A stretch of DNA of 64,000 nt. Origin: Symbiodinium natans. Its lineage: Eukaryota; Sar; Dinophyceae; Suessiales; Symbiodiniaceae. The notes below the pieces were generated by a model. It had not been told where the DNA came from and did not search any database. It saw only the letters and a program-made list of their open reading frames with translations. Positions 48,598-59,024 of this stretch are shown piece by piece. Every line of letters starts with the position of its first letter. Position 1 is the first letter of the stretch. Location: NCBI GenBank assembly GCA_905221605.1, contig CAJNDS010002112.1, positions 368,501-432,500 of the forward strand. Direction: 5' to 3'. The position numbers and the translations under genes are program-made.

Positions 48598-49758
48598 TGC
48601 CGCTTACCTAAGAATAAGGAAACCTACCCCCTTGCCGAGCCCGAAAAGTAACCTACAGGTCACCCTAGCCTAGGGTTTAGGTGCGAGGTTGCCTCATACC
48701 CTAAACCCCTTTGCAGCAGGCTTGCAGAATGTCCTAACCCTAAACCCTAAACCCTCCAAATGCCCCGCACCCCAAGCCTAAAATGGAGAACAGTTACTAG
48801 GTGGGCTACTGCTTAAGGCAAGCCTTTGCAAACCACATTGGGACTGTAGAGGCTCTGAGAAGACTCTGAACAGGGAACCGGCCCACCCGATGTAGTAGAA
48901 CCTGGGGGTGCCCAGCTCTCGGTAACTTCTGGGGTCGTCCGCAGGGTTGGAGTACCTGGCGCTGGTGCGACGTTTGCCAGGGCAGAGTGTGGGGGTGGGG
49001 GAGGGGGCAGAGGGGACAGGGTGCCGGTGTGGGTTTTTCACGGGGTGGTTGGGTCTGGGGACCGAGAGCTTGGGGCTATTCTCACAGTGTTCAGGATTTG
49101 CGGGGAGGGAGTTGCGAGGTTTCCGTGAACTACTGTAAACCCCTGAACACTGGCTCTGGATCCTTGGGCATCCCCTGCTGAATCCCGGCCCACTGATGCC
49201 TCGCAGGCGATGCCTCCCTTCGCACTGGCCGGCCTCTGGACTCAGGGTTGAGGCTGGCTCAGCATAAGAAATGCAGTTTAGGGTTTAGGGTGTAGGGTGA
49301 AGGGTGTAGGGTGTTTAGGGTTTAGGGTTTAGGGTTTAGGGTTTAGGGTTTAGTGTTTAGGGTTTAGGGTTTAGGGCTTTCTCAAAGGACCAGTCATGAA
49401 CCCCCACAGTGGCGCCACGGTAGAGCTCCAACTCTCGACCGCCGAATCTGGACGTCCTACTTCGTCCTTAGAATGTAACCCTCAAGCCCGCAACCCACAA
49501 CAAAACCTTCAAACTCCCTAAACCCTAAGCCCCTAAACCCTAAACCCTCAACCCTGAACCCTAAACCCTAAACCCTGTTTACGGCTAGGACTGCTGCACA
49601 TAACATGCATGCCCTAAACCCTAAACCCTAAACCCACTCACGCAAACACGCCCCCGGCAACTCGATGCAGGGCCGGCGAGATCCTCGATGTCCTGCGGTT
49701 CGGACCATTCAGCTTGGGAGTCGGTCCAGCTACTATCTTCACGCACGTCATGGGGTTC

Positions 49759-49852
49759 AGGGTTTAGGGTTTAGGGTTTAGGGTTTAGGGTTTAGGGTTT
49801 AGGGTTTAGGGTTTAGGGTTTAGGGTTTAGGGTTTAGGGTTTAGGGTTTAGG
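49759..49852 (+). repeat. TTTAGGG array
   Basis: About 13 units, ending at a run of C. Confidence 0.95.
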
Positions 49853-51901
49853 GGTACCCCCCCCCCCCCTATACTACCCCCCCTCCCCCTAGGTTCCCCC
49901 CTTAAATTACCGTAACTAGGCTTGATTCTCCCTAAATAGACTTAATCATGGGGGAGACATATTCCCTACGAAGAAGCGACGACAGACGCTTGTTCCGTTA
50001 GATCCGGGTCCGGGTCTTGCATACACGCCTTATCTGAGATGCCTACTTGCTTCCGACAGCCTCTTCGTTGACAGGCCTCACCCACGCAATGGGCCGGGAA
50101 CAATCCCTAAACCCTAAACCCTAAACCGATGTCCCAAAATCCCAAAACGTCCCAAGCGTGCCTGAACGGCTGCCTGCGCTCGCCTCCAGTTTGCTTCCAT
50201 CTCAGCAGCGGCGGCAGAGGCAGCTGCAGTAGCCTGACCAAGCTAGCTCAATGAGTGCCGCACCCCCGGCATCTCAATTTGTAGGGTCCTCACACAAAAC
50301 GAGATTCCAGAGTCCTGGAGTATTGATGCTCATAACTCATAACCGTCCATGCCATGCCTCGTGAACACTGAATCCTATGCCCTAAAGCTATGCCCTAAAG
50401 GAATTCGAACTACATAGCTTATCGAAGGCATGGCTCGAAAAGGCAAATACCAAAAAAGCAAGCAGAACAACCCACAGATGCAGATCTCCAAACTCGGTCC
50501 CTCAACCCTGAACCCCTAACCATTCGGTCCGAAAAGCCTTTAACCTTTATCTAACCCCAAACTCAGGCCCCTGGAAACCTTAAGAAACCTCCTAAAACCT
50601 AAACCCTAAACCCCAAACATTACACCCGAAACCCCAAAAAATTGAAACCCCCGCCTCAGCAGCTGGAGGCTCGCCCCCTTGCAGCCAGCGCCGCAGCGCG
50701 CCTCGCACTTCAAGGGACGTCCTGCGCGCGGAGCACGTGTCGGGTTTGGGGTTTGGGGTTTGGGGTTTGGGGTCTCGGGTTTAGGGGTTAGGGTTCAGGG
50801 TTCAGGGTTCAGGGTTTAGGGTTTAGGGTTTGGGGTTTAGGGTTTAGGCGTGCAGGTTTAGGGCTCTTGGCGCAAGGCCTGGGATCATTTCACCTCGAGC
50901 CCTGTGCATGAGCCCCTCAAACAAACCTGGTGGTGTTTTGGGAAGGGTTCATGGTTTAGATATCTGCGTTGCACATTTATGGTAGCGTTTAGGGCTTGAG
51001 GGTCAAGGGTGGAGCCGTCCACCCCGGGCCTTCCCCCCCCCCGCAAGGGGTACAAAGGGACCTTTCGAAGTGACCCTATCACCACTGGGACATGGCATGA
51101 TATGGCCATGCCCCTTCCTTTTGTAACGGGGCTGGCCTAGATCACTACCTGCTGGCTGGCCCGAGGCCGGTGCGAACAGAAATCGTGGCCCAAACGAGTG
51201 CAAAACACACGAACAAGACATTGAAAACTAAATCCCATGACCCCAAATCATCCTAAACCCTTTTGGTTGAAACTCTAAACCCCTTTTGCATCCGGGCTAT
51301 GATGTCCTGACCAGAAAGTCTCTGCAACACTCTCAGACTCTCAGACCCTAGCACTCGAAACCCGAGCCCTCAACCCTAAATCCCTCAACCTTCTTGCGCA
51401 AACTTCGAAACCTCCGTCCTGGCCCCAGCAGAAGGGCGCCCTTCATCAACGACGGGCTTGGTCAGGGTCACCGGGTGGTCAGGCCCCTGACCTCAGGTGG
51501 GTTCCGGGTTTAGGGTTTAGGGTTTAGGGTTTAGGGTTTAGGGTTTGGGATTAGGGTTTAGGGTTCAGGGTTTCGGGCTTAGGGCTTATGGTTCAGGGTT
51601 TAGGGTTTAGGGTGGGGTTGAAGTTTTGGGCTCAGGGCTTGGGATTCAATAGGGGAAAAAACCAGGGTCCTATGAAAGACCCTGATTAAAACATAAACAC
51701 AAGCCCCAGGCGTCCAGGTGCGGAAGCTCCCTGAGCTTCATGCCCATTTGGGACCGCAGTGATGCCAATGCCTTTGCCTCACCACCTGGGCATTCAAAGG
51801 GTTTAGGGTTTGGGGTTTAGGGTTTGGGGTACAGGGTTTAGGGTTAGCCTGGCCAAACTGCGCAGCTGCAGAGCTACTGGTACTCAGTTTCGCCCGCCAT
51901 C

Positions 51902-52519
51902 TTAGGAGAAGAAGACTAACGCGGACACCCCAGCGGGGCAACGATCAGGCTTTAGTGGAGGCTTCTTCTCAGCAGAGTGCGTGGGAGTCATGATCCTGCC
52001 GTGTTTTTGGTAACGAGCGAAATCACCGTAGCCACAGCCCCTAAACGGCTTTGTGGTTCTGCTTCCTTTCATTCCGCACCCTAGAACCACTAGGCAAGCA
52101 ACTACCCGAGCGTGCAGAAAACACACCCATAGATACTGCAACAATAGCACCGCGTCGCTCCTAAAAACTTGCTGTTGCCATGGAATTCGAGCCTTTGGAC
52201 GCGTGCTGAGAGCCATGCTGCTTCCTGCACGTCTGAGCAGCTCTCGATACCTGGCAAGACAGGTAACGGCGTCACGGATACAGCGTTCTAACACATCTTC
52301 ATAATCCGCTCTCCATGCCTCGCATACCTGGGATGGGGTTCTCTGCCAGTAGCCAAGTCGCTCCGTCGCATTGACCAGCCCATCCCTTAGGCTTCCAGCA
52401 AGTGGTGCCCGCGCAAGCGAAACTCGGAACTTAAGCTGAGGCCTCGGCACCGTGACATCCAACCTCGGAGCTGGGACCGGGGGGGGCGGGAGGCCAGCGA
52501 TTTCACTGTTCCATGCCAT
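51902..52519 (-). CDS. Hypothetical ORF, 205 residues
   Basis: ATG at 52519 to a stop at 51902. The N-terminal two thirds (GLPPPPVPAPRLDVTVPRPQ…ERLGYWQRTPSQVCEAWRAD) look protein-like; the C-terminal part has a hydrophobic stretch (LLLQYLWVCFLHARVVACLV). I do not recognise it. It could be one exon read through into an intron. Confidence 0.35.
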   Translation of the reverse strand: MAWNSEIAGLPPPPVPAPRLDVTVPRPQLKFRVSLARAPLAGSLRDGLVNATERLGYWQRTPSQVCEAWRADYEDVLERCIRDAVTCLARYRELLRRAGSSMALSTRPKARIPWQQQVFRSDAVLLLQYLWVCFLHARVVACLVVLGCGMKGSRTTKPFRGCGYGDFARYQKHGRIMTPTHSAEKKPPLKPDRCPAGVSALVFFS

Positions 52520-53179
52520 GTGGCCCTGATGCTACGCCACTGGCCCACCCTGGTATACTCTTAATCCGACCCCCGCCCCCCCCTGTGCGGCGGGCTCAAC
52601 AGCACAGCAGCTCTGGCGGCTTACCCGCTCCTTCCATGGGGAGCTCTAAGGTTGACAACACAAACAGGCTTCTCCGACTACTGCCCAACTCAGACTGGGT
52701 CCTTAGGGTTTAGGGTTTAGGGTTTAGGGTTTAGGGTTTAGAGTTTAGGGTTTAGGGTTTAGGGGAGCCCGCAAGTATTGGCACCTCAGGATCTAAGGGG
52801 GAGCAGGGGTGTAAACGCACATAAGAACTGGGACAGGGGCAAATGTGTGGAGACTGCATTGTCTGTATTTTTTAGGGTAGTTCCATGGTCCATAACGGGG
52901 GACCCTTTACATACCCCTCATTTTCCCTGTGAAAACCCAGGGCCCGGACTTCAGAACCCTTTAAAGAAGGACAACCCTAAACCCTAAACCCCAAACCCTA
53001 AACCCTAAACCCTAAACTCTAAACCCTAAACCCTAAACCATAAAAGGACCATATAACAACAAGGCCAAGGCTTCCAACCCCTCAGGAGATGTTGCAGCCG
53101 TGACGTCCTGGCCACTGGCACGCACAAAGCCAGCACCACAAAGGTGGTACCTGGGTGGCGGAGGACTTCCGGGGAGGTT

Positions 53180-53290
53180 TCCGAAACTAGGGGTACATAC
53201 CGTTTTGTGGGGTGTCCCCTGTTAAGGGGATTCTATTCTGTTTGGGGCATGAAAGGGGTGCTCCTATTCTGGGAAATGCCCAGTCGTGGG
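53180..53290. mobile_element. Family J element
   Basis: CCGAAACTAGGGGTACATAC then AAGGGGATTCTATTCTGTTT. Copies with the same blocks at 23976-24064 (GGGGATTCTATTCTATTTGG) and a partial one at 31468-31515. Confidence 0.55.
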
Positions 53291-53504
53291 AAGGCATAAA
53301 GGGCACCTTGTCAGCACTCGCCCTGTGCTTTCTTGACAGCGCTCTGCACTTGTGCTCTCCCTGTACAAGGCCTGGAGAGGTTCCAGAGGTTGTTCAAATG
53401 AGAAGCTATGGAACGCTTGGCTCATGTTCTGCACAGCGGACCTGAAGCGTAAAGGCATAAACTGCTCGAAGCTGAAAGGATCCCGAAGTAACTTCGGCCT
53501 GGAC

Positions 53505-54248
53505 TCACAGCACCATAATTGGCCTCAAGTCTCGGCGTGCACCTCTCTCCAAGGAAGCCTTGGTTTCTTCGAACTCCTCGGTGCTCTCGTCGTACACCTC
53601 CCTGGCTCTCTTGGCTAGCCATTTCGCCGTGGTGCCGGAGCCAAAGCCTGAGTTCTCGTTGTTGGGAACTCAAATTTAAGTTACCATGATCAGGATTATT
53701 TCGGGAAAAAACGAGACAATTATGGTAACTTAACACAAAAGTTCCTTTTTCCTTTGACCTAGACCCTAAAAGAGCCCAGAAGCCATAGCCGAAGGGAAGG
53801 GGCCGCAAGTCCCGCGTCTGTGCCATAGGCGGGGGCCCGAAGTCGGGCGGGTACTGCGCCCGGCCGGCAGAGATGTCCTCTTGAATCTTCCTTGACCCAC
53901 GTTTAGGGTTCGGGGTTTAGGGTTTAGGGTTTAGGGTGTAGGGTGTAAGGTTTAGGGCTTAGGGTTTGGGAAATCAGGAGGATCCCTGCAGCGAAGCTGA
54001 GAAAGCATGTTATGCAGGAACCCCACCCCAAACAACACGAAGCAAATCAGGCTTCCTAAACATCGACCCAGGCGCTCGTAGATCCAATGCGAAAGCGAGC
54101 TTGATCCATGGCCATAGCCCCCTGCCAGAGGCCCGTAGTCTGCTGTCATCACTTCGGGCGGCGGTCCCCAAGAAGACGGAAACTTCGGCATTGCTGCAGC
54201 GCTTGTGACTACAGCGAACAACACCGAAAGCCGCAATGGCATGGCCAT
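53505..54248 (-). CDS. Secreted or membrane protein of unknown function, three exons
   Basis: Exon 1 starts at the ATG at 54248 and ends somewhere around 53975. It encodes a signal peptide (MAMPLRLSVLFAVVTSAAA), a Pro/Gly-rich stretch and a hydrophobic segment (LGSLICFVLFGVGFL) that could span a membrane. Exon 2 (about 53784-53890) reads …AGRAQYPPDFGPPPMAQTRD…PFGY. Exon 3 (53505-53647) reads GFGSGTTAKWLAKRAREVYD ESTEEFEETK…, ending in TGA. The exon 2-3 intron is GC-AG; intron and exon both start GCTT. The exon 1-2 intron carries TTTAGGG repeats and its exact ends are ambiguous. I do not recognise the family. Confidence 0.6.
53648..53783 (-). mobile_element. Introner-like intron with inverted AAGTTACCAT arms
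   Basis: GC-AG intron of 136 bp whose body has an inverted repeat: TTAAGTTACCAT near 53680 and ATGGTAACTTAA near 53720. No other copy of this family was noticed in the window. Confidence 0.6.
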
Positions 54249-54711
54249 GACTCGCGAGGTTGTGATATAGCTTGAGCCCTAAATGCGCGACCTACCTGTG
54301 CTTGCAGCGCCACAACGTCATGCCATCGAGCTATCGGGGGCCCTGTGCTTCATCAACTGCGCAACCTATCTCCTTAACTTGCGGCCACGACCATCCCCCA
54401 CAAAATGATTTTGTCGCCCCTGAAGTCCCCACCACTGGGCCCCCAGGCTCGGCGAGGAAATGCAGCAAGTAGGGCAGGTGAGCTTCGTGTGCCTGAGCTC
54501 GACGTGCTCTAAGCGTTCAGAACCCAGCTCCCCGTTTGGTGCACAAAGCACCTGCGGGCTCCGAATGAGCAAGATCCCCTCCGCCCCAAAAGTTGTAGGA
54601 AGCCACCCTAAAGACTCTAAAACCCCAGGTGATGGCACCCATGCACCTCCTCAAGTCTTATCTTCAAAGTACCCAATGAACCTTGAAGTGCTTGAGTCCC
54701 TTGTTTAGGGA

Positions 54712-54862
54712 CTTAAGGGGATCCGAAGTACGGGCCCTTCGTATGTGTAGTGTATATAAGTATATAACAGTTATATAACAGAGGACCCAAATACATAAGT
54801 ATGTAAGGGTTATATAACAGAGGACCCAAATTAAAGGCCCCTACATCGGATCCAATGTTGAA
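54712..54862. mobile_element. Family I-like element, internally doubled
   Basis: GGATCCGAAGTACGGGCCC left, GGCCCCTACATCGGATCC right. GTTATATAACAGAGGACCC occurs twice inside. Confidence 0.6.
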
Positions 54863-55589
54863 CATGCTTGCAAGCAGGCTGGGGCCCATGACCTGCGCGG
54901 ACCCCAGCGCTCGCACCTGCGCCGTCTCTCCAAGAGCTCAGGTCACTCGGGCCAGAAGCTAAGGGTCCACCCCATTGCAGCGGGCTTCTGGAAGCAAGCA
55001 CCCTAAAATTTTCAGGGTTTAGGCTTTGGGGTTTAGGGGGTTTTGGGTTTAGGGGAGGTTTTGGGGCCCCATGTTCATCGAAAGCAGAGACCTCACCTCA
55101 CCACGTTGCAGCGCAAATGCAATTGGCTCCACCTCGGATTTGCAAGTTGTCGCTGATTGATTAGGGGCTCTGTGTAAAGATCAAAGGCCCTTCGTTGTTC
55201 GAATGATTGTCCGGGTTGCGATGCGAACATCTTAGGCAATTGAAGTGGGGTTGCTGGGGATGCAAAGTCGCGTGTACCGCATGATTCATACCGCATGATT
55301 TAAAACGACCCCGCCCGTATGGGATCGGCTTCCTAAACGCCATACTAAACTTGCTTTCATTGGAGCGAACATTCGTGCCGCACACTCCTGGCTCCGAAGA
55401 TGTGTAAGACCCCGTGAGCTTGTAACCCCTCTTGAAACTAATCATCATGAGCATTCAAGGAGACCCACCCTCAACTCTATAAGCCCTTAAGCCCTGAATC
55501 CTGTCAAAAACTCTAAAGCAAGGAGACCACCCTCAACCCTATAAACCCTGTTTGAAGCATGGACTGAGGTCAGCCCCAGCACACTGAAT

Positions 55590-55664
55590 AAACCCTAAAC
55601 CCTAAACCCTAAACCCTAAACCCTAAACACTAAACCCTAAACCCTAAACCCTAAACCCTAAACC
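55590..55664 (-). repeat. CCCTAAA array
   Basis: About 10 units with one ACTAAAC variant. Confidence 0.95.
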
Positions 55665-55812
55665 TTGACTCCAAAAAAAGCAGCTCAAAAGGTTCGAGGC
55701 CATCCCAAGTGCCAGGCATCACGGAAGTCGGCCACCTCCACTCGGAGGAAGGGCGCGGGCTGCAAATGCAGCCCGTAGACGGAGCACCACCTTACAGATC
55801 CCCCCCAAAAAA

Positions 55813-55922
55813 CCCAGAGACTCCAATATCCCTTAATTAAGGAGTATTCCTTAAATCATATTAGGGATCCCTAATATGATTTAAGGTATATTCCTTAATT
55901 AAGGGATATTGGAGTCTCTGGG
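55813..55922. repeat. Near-perfect 110-bp palindrome (family K)
   Basis: Two 55-bp arms with only two mismatches and no loop. The outer end reads CCCAGAGACTCCAATATCCC and the centre TTAGGGATCCCTAA. A diverged relative (CCAATATCCCTGAGTC…) lies at about 24418-24480. Confidence 0.9.
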
Positions 55923-56812
55923 AAAATCACCCAAAACACCACACCCCCCCCCCCTTCTTGCCCATGTTCTTGCTTTGGCGGGCCATGGTGCACAGGCCAA
56001 AAAACACCACCCCCTTTTTTTGCTTTGGCGGGGGGGGGGGGGACTGGGAAAAACGCCCTCCCTGAACCGTCAACCCTTTTTTTAACCCAGACTCGAGGGG
56101 GGATAGCAACCCTGAACCCTGAACCTTGGGCCCCTCCTGTCCTAAAGCCTCACTTGAAGGCTTCATGGGTAGCTAGAAGTAGGCACATGCGAGTTTCAGG
56201 CCTGCGAAAGTTTCAAGTCTGCCAACCTACGACCCCTTTAAGGCCTTAAGCCAGGACTGGCCTACCCAAGAAGGTTGCAAGTTGCAAGAGTAGCGCAAGC
56301 CCTGCTGTTGGGGTTAGGGTTTAGGGTTTTGGGTTTAGGGTTTAGGGTTTCGGGTGGTTTCGGGTTTCGGGCTTCGGGTTTCGGGTTTCAGGTTTCGGGT
56401 TTCGGGGGCAGCTGAGACCCGGGCCTTTCCAACTTCAAATTGACCACCCTGGCCTGTCCCGAAGAGTAGTTCTCTCAATTAGGGTCCCTTCTTGGGATAA
56501 ACGGGACCCCTTTTTAAAGGAGAACGGGTACCCAAAAAGGGAGATAAAAGGGACCCCTTTTAAACGGAGAATCCCCAAAAAGGGAACCCTAATCTAGGAA
56601 ACTATATACCCATATGGTAGAGGACACTCTTCCACTCCAAAGGACCTGCGCCTACCTCCCGCAATGGTCTTTGGCAGTGGCGAACTTGCATCGGATAAAC
56701 ACTCTTGGTCACAGACTTGGCTGCACTCAGGAGGGTAGCTATAAATTAAACTTTTAGCTGCCTTATTAAGAAACCCAATGAACCCAAAAAGGGTAAGGAT
56801 CTAAAGTTACAG

Positions 56813-56995
56813 TCACACAGAGAAGCTCACAGAGCACACAATCCTCCGGAACCGCCAGGCTTCGAAGTCCAGGCACTCCCACGGCAATGTCTCAGAGGAG
56901 TTCCGCGCCTGTGTGCGCCCCAGCTTTTTTGCAGCATCTTCGATGGCTGCAGCAAGCTCGGCGGGTGCGGCAATCTGGCAGCGACACGTCGGGCA
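56813..56995 (-). CDS. Exon-like island, possible RING C-terminal half
   Basis: Minus-strand frame CPTCRCQIAAPAELAAAIED then AAKKLGRTQARNSSETLPWE and a stop. CPxCR is the usual last cysteine pair of a RING finger; the first half was not found upstream. A TAG precedes it and could be the acceptor. Confidence 0.35.
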   Translation of the reverse strand, partial: CPTCRCQIAAPAELAAAIEDAAKKLGRTQARNSSETLPWECLDFEAWRFRRIVCSVSFSV

Positions 56996-57295
56996 CTACT
57001 AGGGGTTTGAGCTGCAGTTTACCCATCTTGCGCGAATGAAGGCGGTATATTCCTGGCATACATAGCCACGACGGACCCCAGCAAGTCTATGGCCGATGCA
57101 CCTCCCTCTGAATTCTACTTCGTGATTCTTAGTAAGGAACTCGGGAAGTCGGTACCCTGTACAGTCCCATGAAGGGTTCTGTAGGGGATGCGGGATACCT
57201 GACCTAATTTCTAAGAACTGGCAAGTCAAGGTAGGATTGTGCCGTAATTGGCTGAAAGGATGCCCATGGGCTCAACAATGGCGGTTTTTCGGCTT

Positions 57296-57388
57296 TCAAG
57301 GTTTAGGGCGTAGGGTTTGGGGTTTGGGGTTTGGGGTTTAGGGTTTAGGGTTTAGGGTTTAGGGTTTAGGGTTTAGGGTTTAGGGTTT
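57296..57388 (+). repeat. TTTGGGG to TTTAGGG array
   Basis: Begins with TTTGGGG units and changes to TTTAGGG; sits beside the exon-like island ending at 57401. Confidence 0.9.
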
Positions 57389-57400
57389 CGACTCTCACGC

Positions 57401-57850
57401 TCAAGGCAGGCAAGGCTTCGGTGGGAAGGTCTCATCTGGTGATACATCGACATCCGTTTCAACGACTCGCTGACTCTCCTTCAGTTTCACCGCATCAGGC
57501 CAGGCCTCTGTAACATCATCATGTTTAGGGTTTAGGGTTTAGGGTTCAGGGTTCAGGGTTCAGAAACAAGGGCAGATCAGTGCACGGGGCCTGGTCCGTG
57601 GTTGAGGCAGCTTCTGTACATGGGCCTGCCAGTTCCACATCGCAACTGGAGCCCGGCTTGCGGATCCCTCCCACCGCTTTTTGGATCTCATCGATGAAGC
57701 ACATGGCCCTGCAGCTCTATCCTCCAAAGTTTAGGGTTTAGTGTTTATCCTCATCCAAATGCCCTGTGTGCACCTCGGGATTCACCACTGCAATGCGCGG
57801 AGGAAAGCGCTGTAGCCTCAGCGCGACGGCATGACGCAGCACGCAATGAT
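57401..57850 (-). CDS. Exon-like islands of an unidentified gene
   Basis: Three GC-rich open segments separated by TTTAGGG-rich gaps: about 57750-57850 (LRLQRFPPRIAVVNPEVHTG), about 57565-57715 (AMCFIDEIQKAVGGIRKP, a Walker B-like FIDEI) and 57401-57505 (AWPDAVKLKESQRVVETDVD…, ending in TGA). FIDEI hints at an AAA-type ATPase, but the segments cannot be joined with certainty. Confidence 0.3.
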
Positions 57851-59024
57851 GTAATGTCTCTGAAGGATCATGCTCTCAACCCACCCGCATGGGACTTGTC
57901 CAAGCATGCGGCCGCCTCCTCGGAAAGCTCTACCTCGGTTTTTGCCACCAAAAAATAGCAACACCAACAGTAGCAGTGCTCTGCAAAAAAGCAGCTACTA
58001 CAAACGGCAAACACCAAACACCTCGAGTCATGAAAAAGAAAGGCGGAAGCCTGCCGAAGCTGGGGCCAGCGCATAAAAAAAGGGCCAGGAGCCATGCACA
58101 TGCACACAAACCTGGGCCGAAAGCCGGCAGGGCTCAGGAAGGCATTTTTGCGTTGGAGGTTGGCTTGGGGAGGGAGACCAACTAGGAGCCCAACTAGGGC
58201 GCTTGCAATTCATTTAAGTGAACTGTCGCATTGTTCGGGTTCGAGGTGCTTCCGCCGAAGCCCTCTTGTCCTGGGCACCCGGGCGCTCGCACCCTGTCGG
58301 GAGACGCCGAACAGGCGGACCACCGGAACCTGGCCAAGCAGAGGGGCCCTAAACCCAAAACCCTTTTTGCTTCAGGGCTCCAGTCCTAAACCCTAAACCC
58401 TAAACCCTAAACCCTAAACCCTAAACCCATTAGGGTGCTCTAGCCTGCAGCTGCCTGGGCCAAGTGCTCACACTGGCGTGACCCGCGCTCATGCCCAAAA
58501 GGCCCCCTAAGACAGACCACCATGTGCTTTTGCGCCACCCGCCGAGCTCAAACTCCGCGAGGGCCTTAATTTTGCGCGCAAAGCAGCAGCTCGAGCCTTC
58601 CAAAAGCTGCCCTTCTTCGCTACGACTTGGGCTTGTTGCGGTAGTCTATTGGTGTAGCCTAGTTCAGCGGACTGTTTGTGGCAATGGGATGTTGACCCAT
58701 CTTTCATATTCTTTACTGGAAGGACTCCCTGAGCATTTGCTGCTTTCCGGGTGAGACACGGCTGATACGAGGAGAAGCAAGTGCGGGACATCACCAGTTT
58801 CAGGATGGTGCGGGTCGCAGCGGCACCACACCGAAGCAGAACAACACATTCACACAGTATGTAGGGGCCTCGTTGGTCATATGGTATGTGGGGTAGTGGC
58901 GGATTGAAGAGGGATGGCAATGATAACTACACAGGCTCAGTACATCTGTTTATCCAGCACACTGCCTCTCCAGGAACCAGTGGTGCGGCACGCTGCTGCC
59001 CCTCGAAGAGCTCACGTGGACGCC
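57851..59024. other. Downstream of PRP16, no gene supported
   Basis: Mostly non-repetitive, with one CCCTAAA array at 58385-58428. It may hold the PRP16 3' UTR and the start of the next gene, but I see no convincing exon. Confidence 0.5.

Larger units (their letters stand above)
44935..53504. other. Repeat-dominated stretch
   Basis: Family B, C, G, I and J copies and the longest TTTAGGG array. 47505-47705 has a plus-strand frame (RSDKSAWQRLSLASASDSGA) of uncertain meaning. 50110-50740 has little repeat and no recognisable gene. Confidence 0.55.
54249..56812. other. Mixed stretch with weak open frames, palindrome and family I copy
   Basis: Minus-strand frames at 54366-54638 (KLTCPTCCISSP) and 55093-55296 are possible but unsupported. 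56460-56605 holds an internal inverted repeat of GGGACCCCTTTT blocks. Confidence 0.5.

Noticed and set aside
50401-50420. tRNA T-loop-like GGAATTCGAAC
   Set aside because: No acceptor stem, D arm or anticodon arm could be paired around it.
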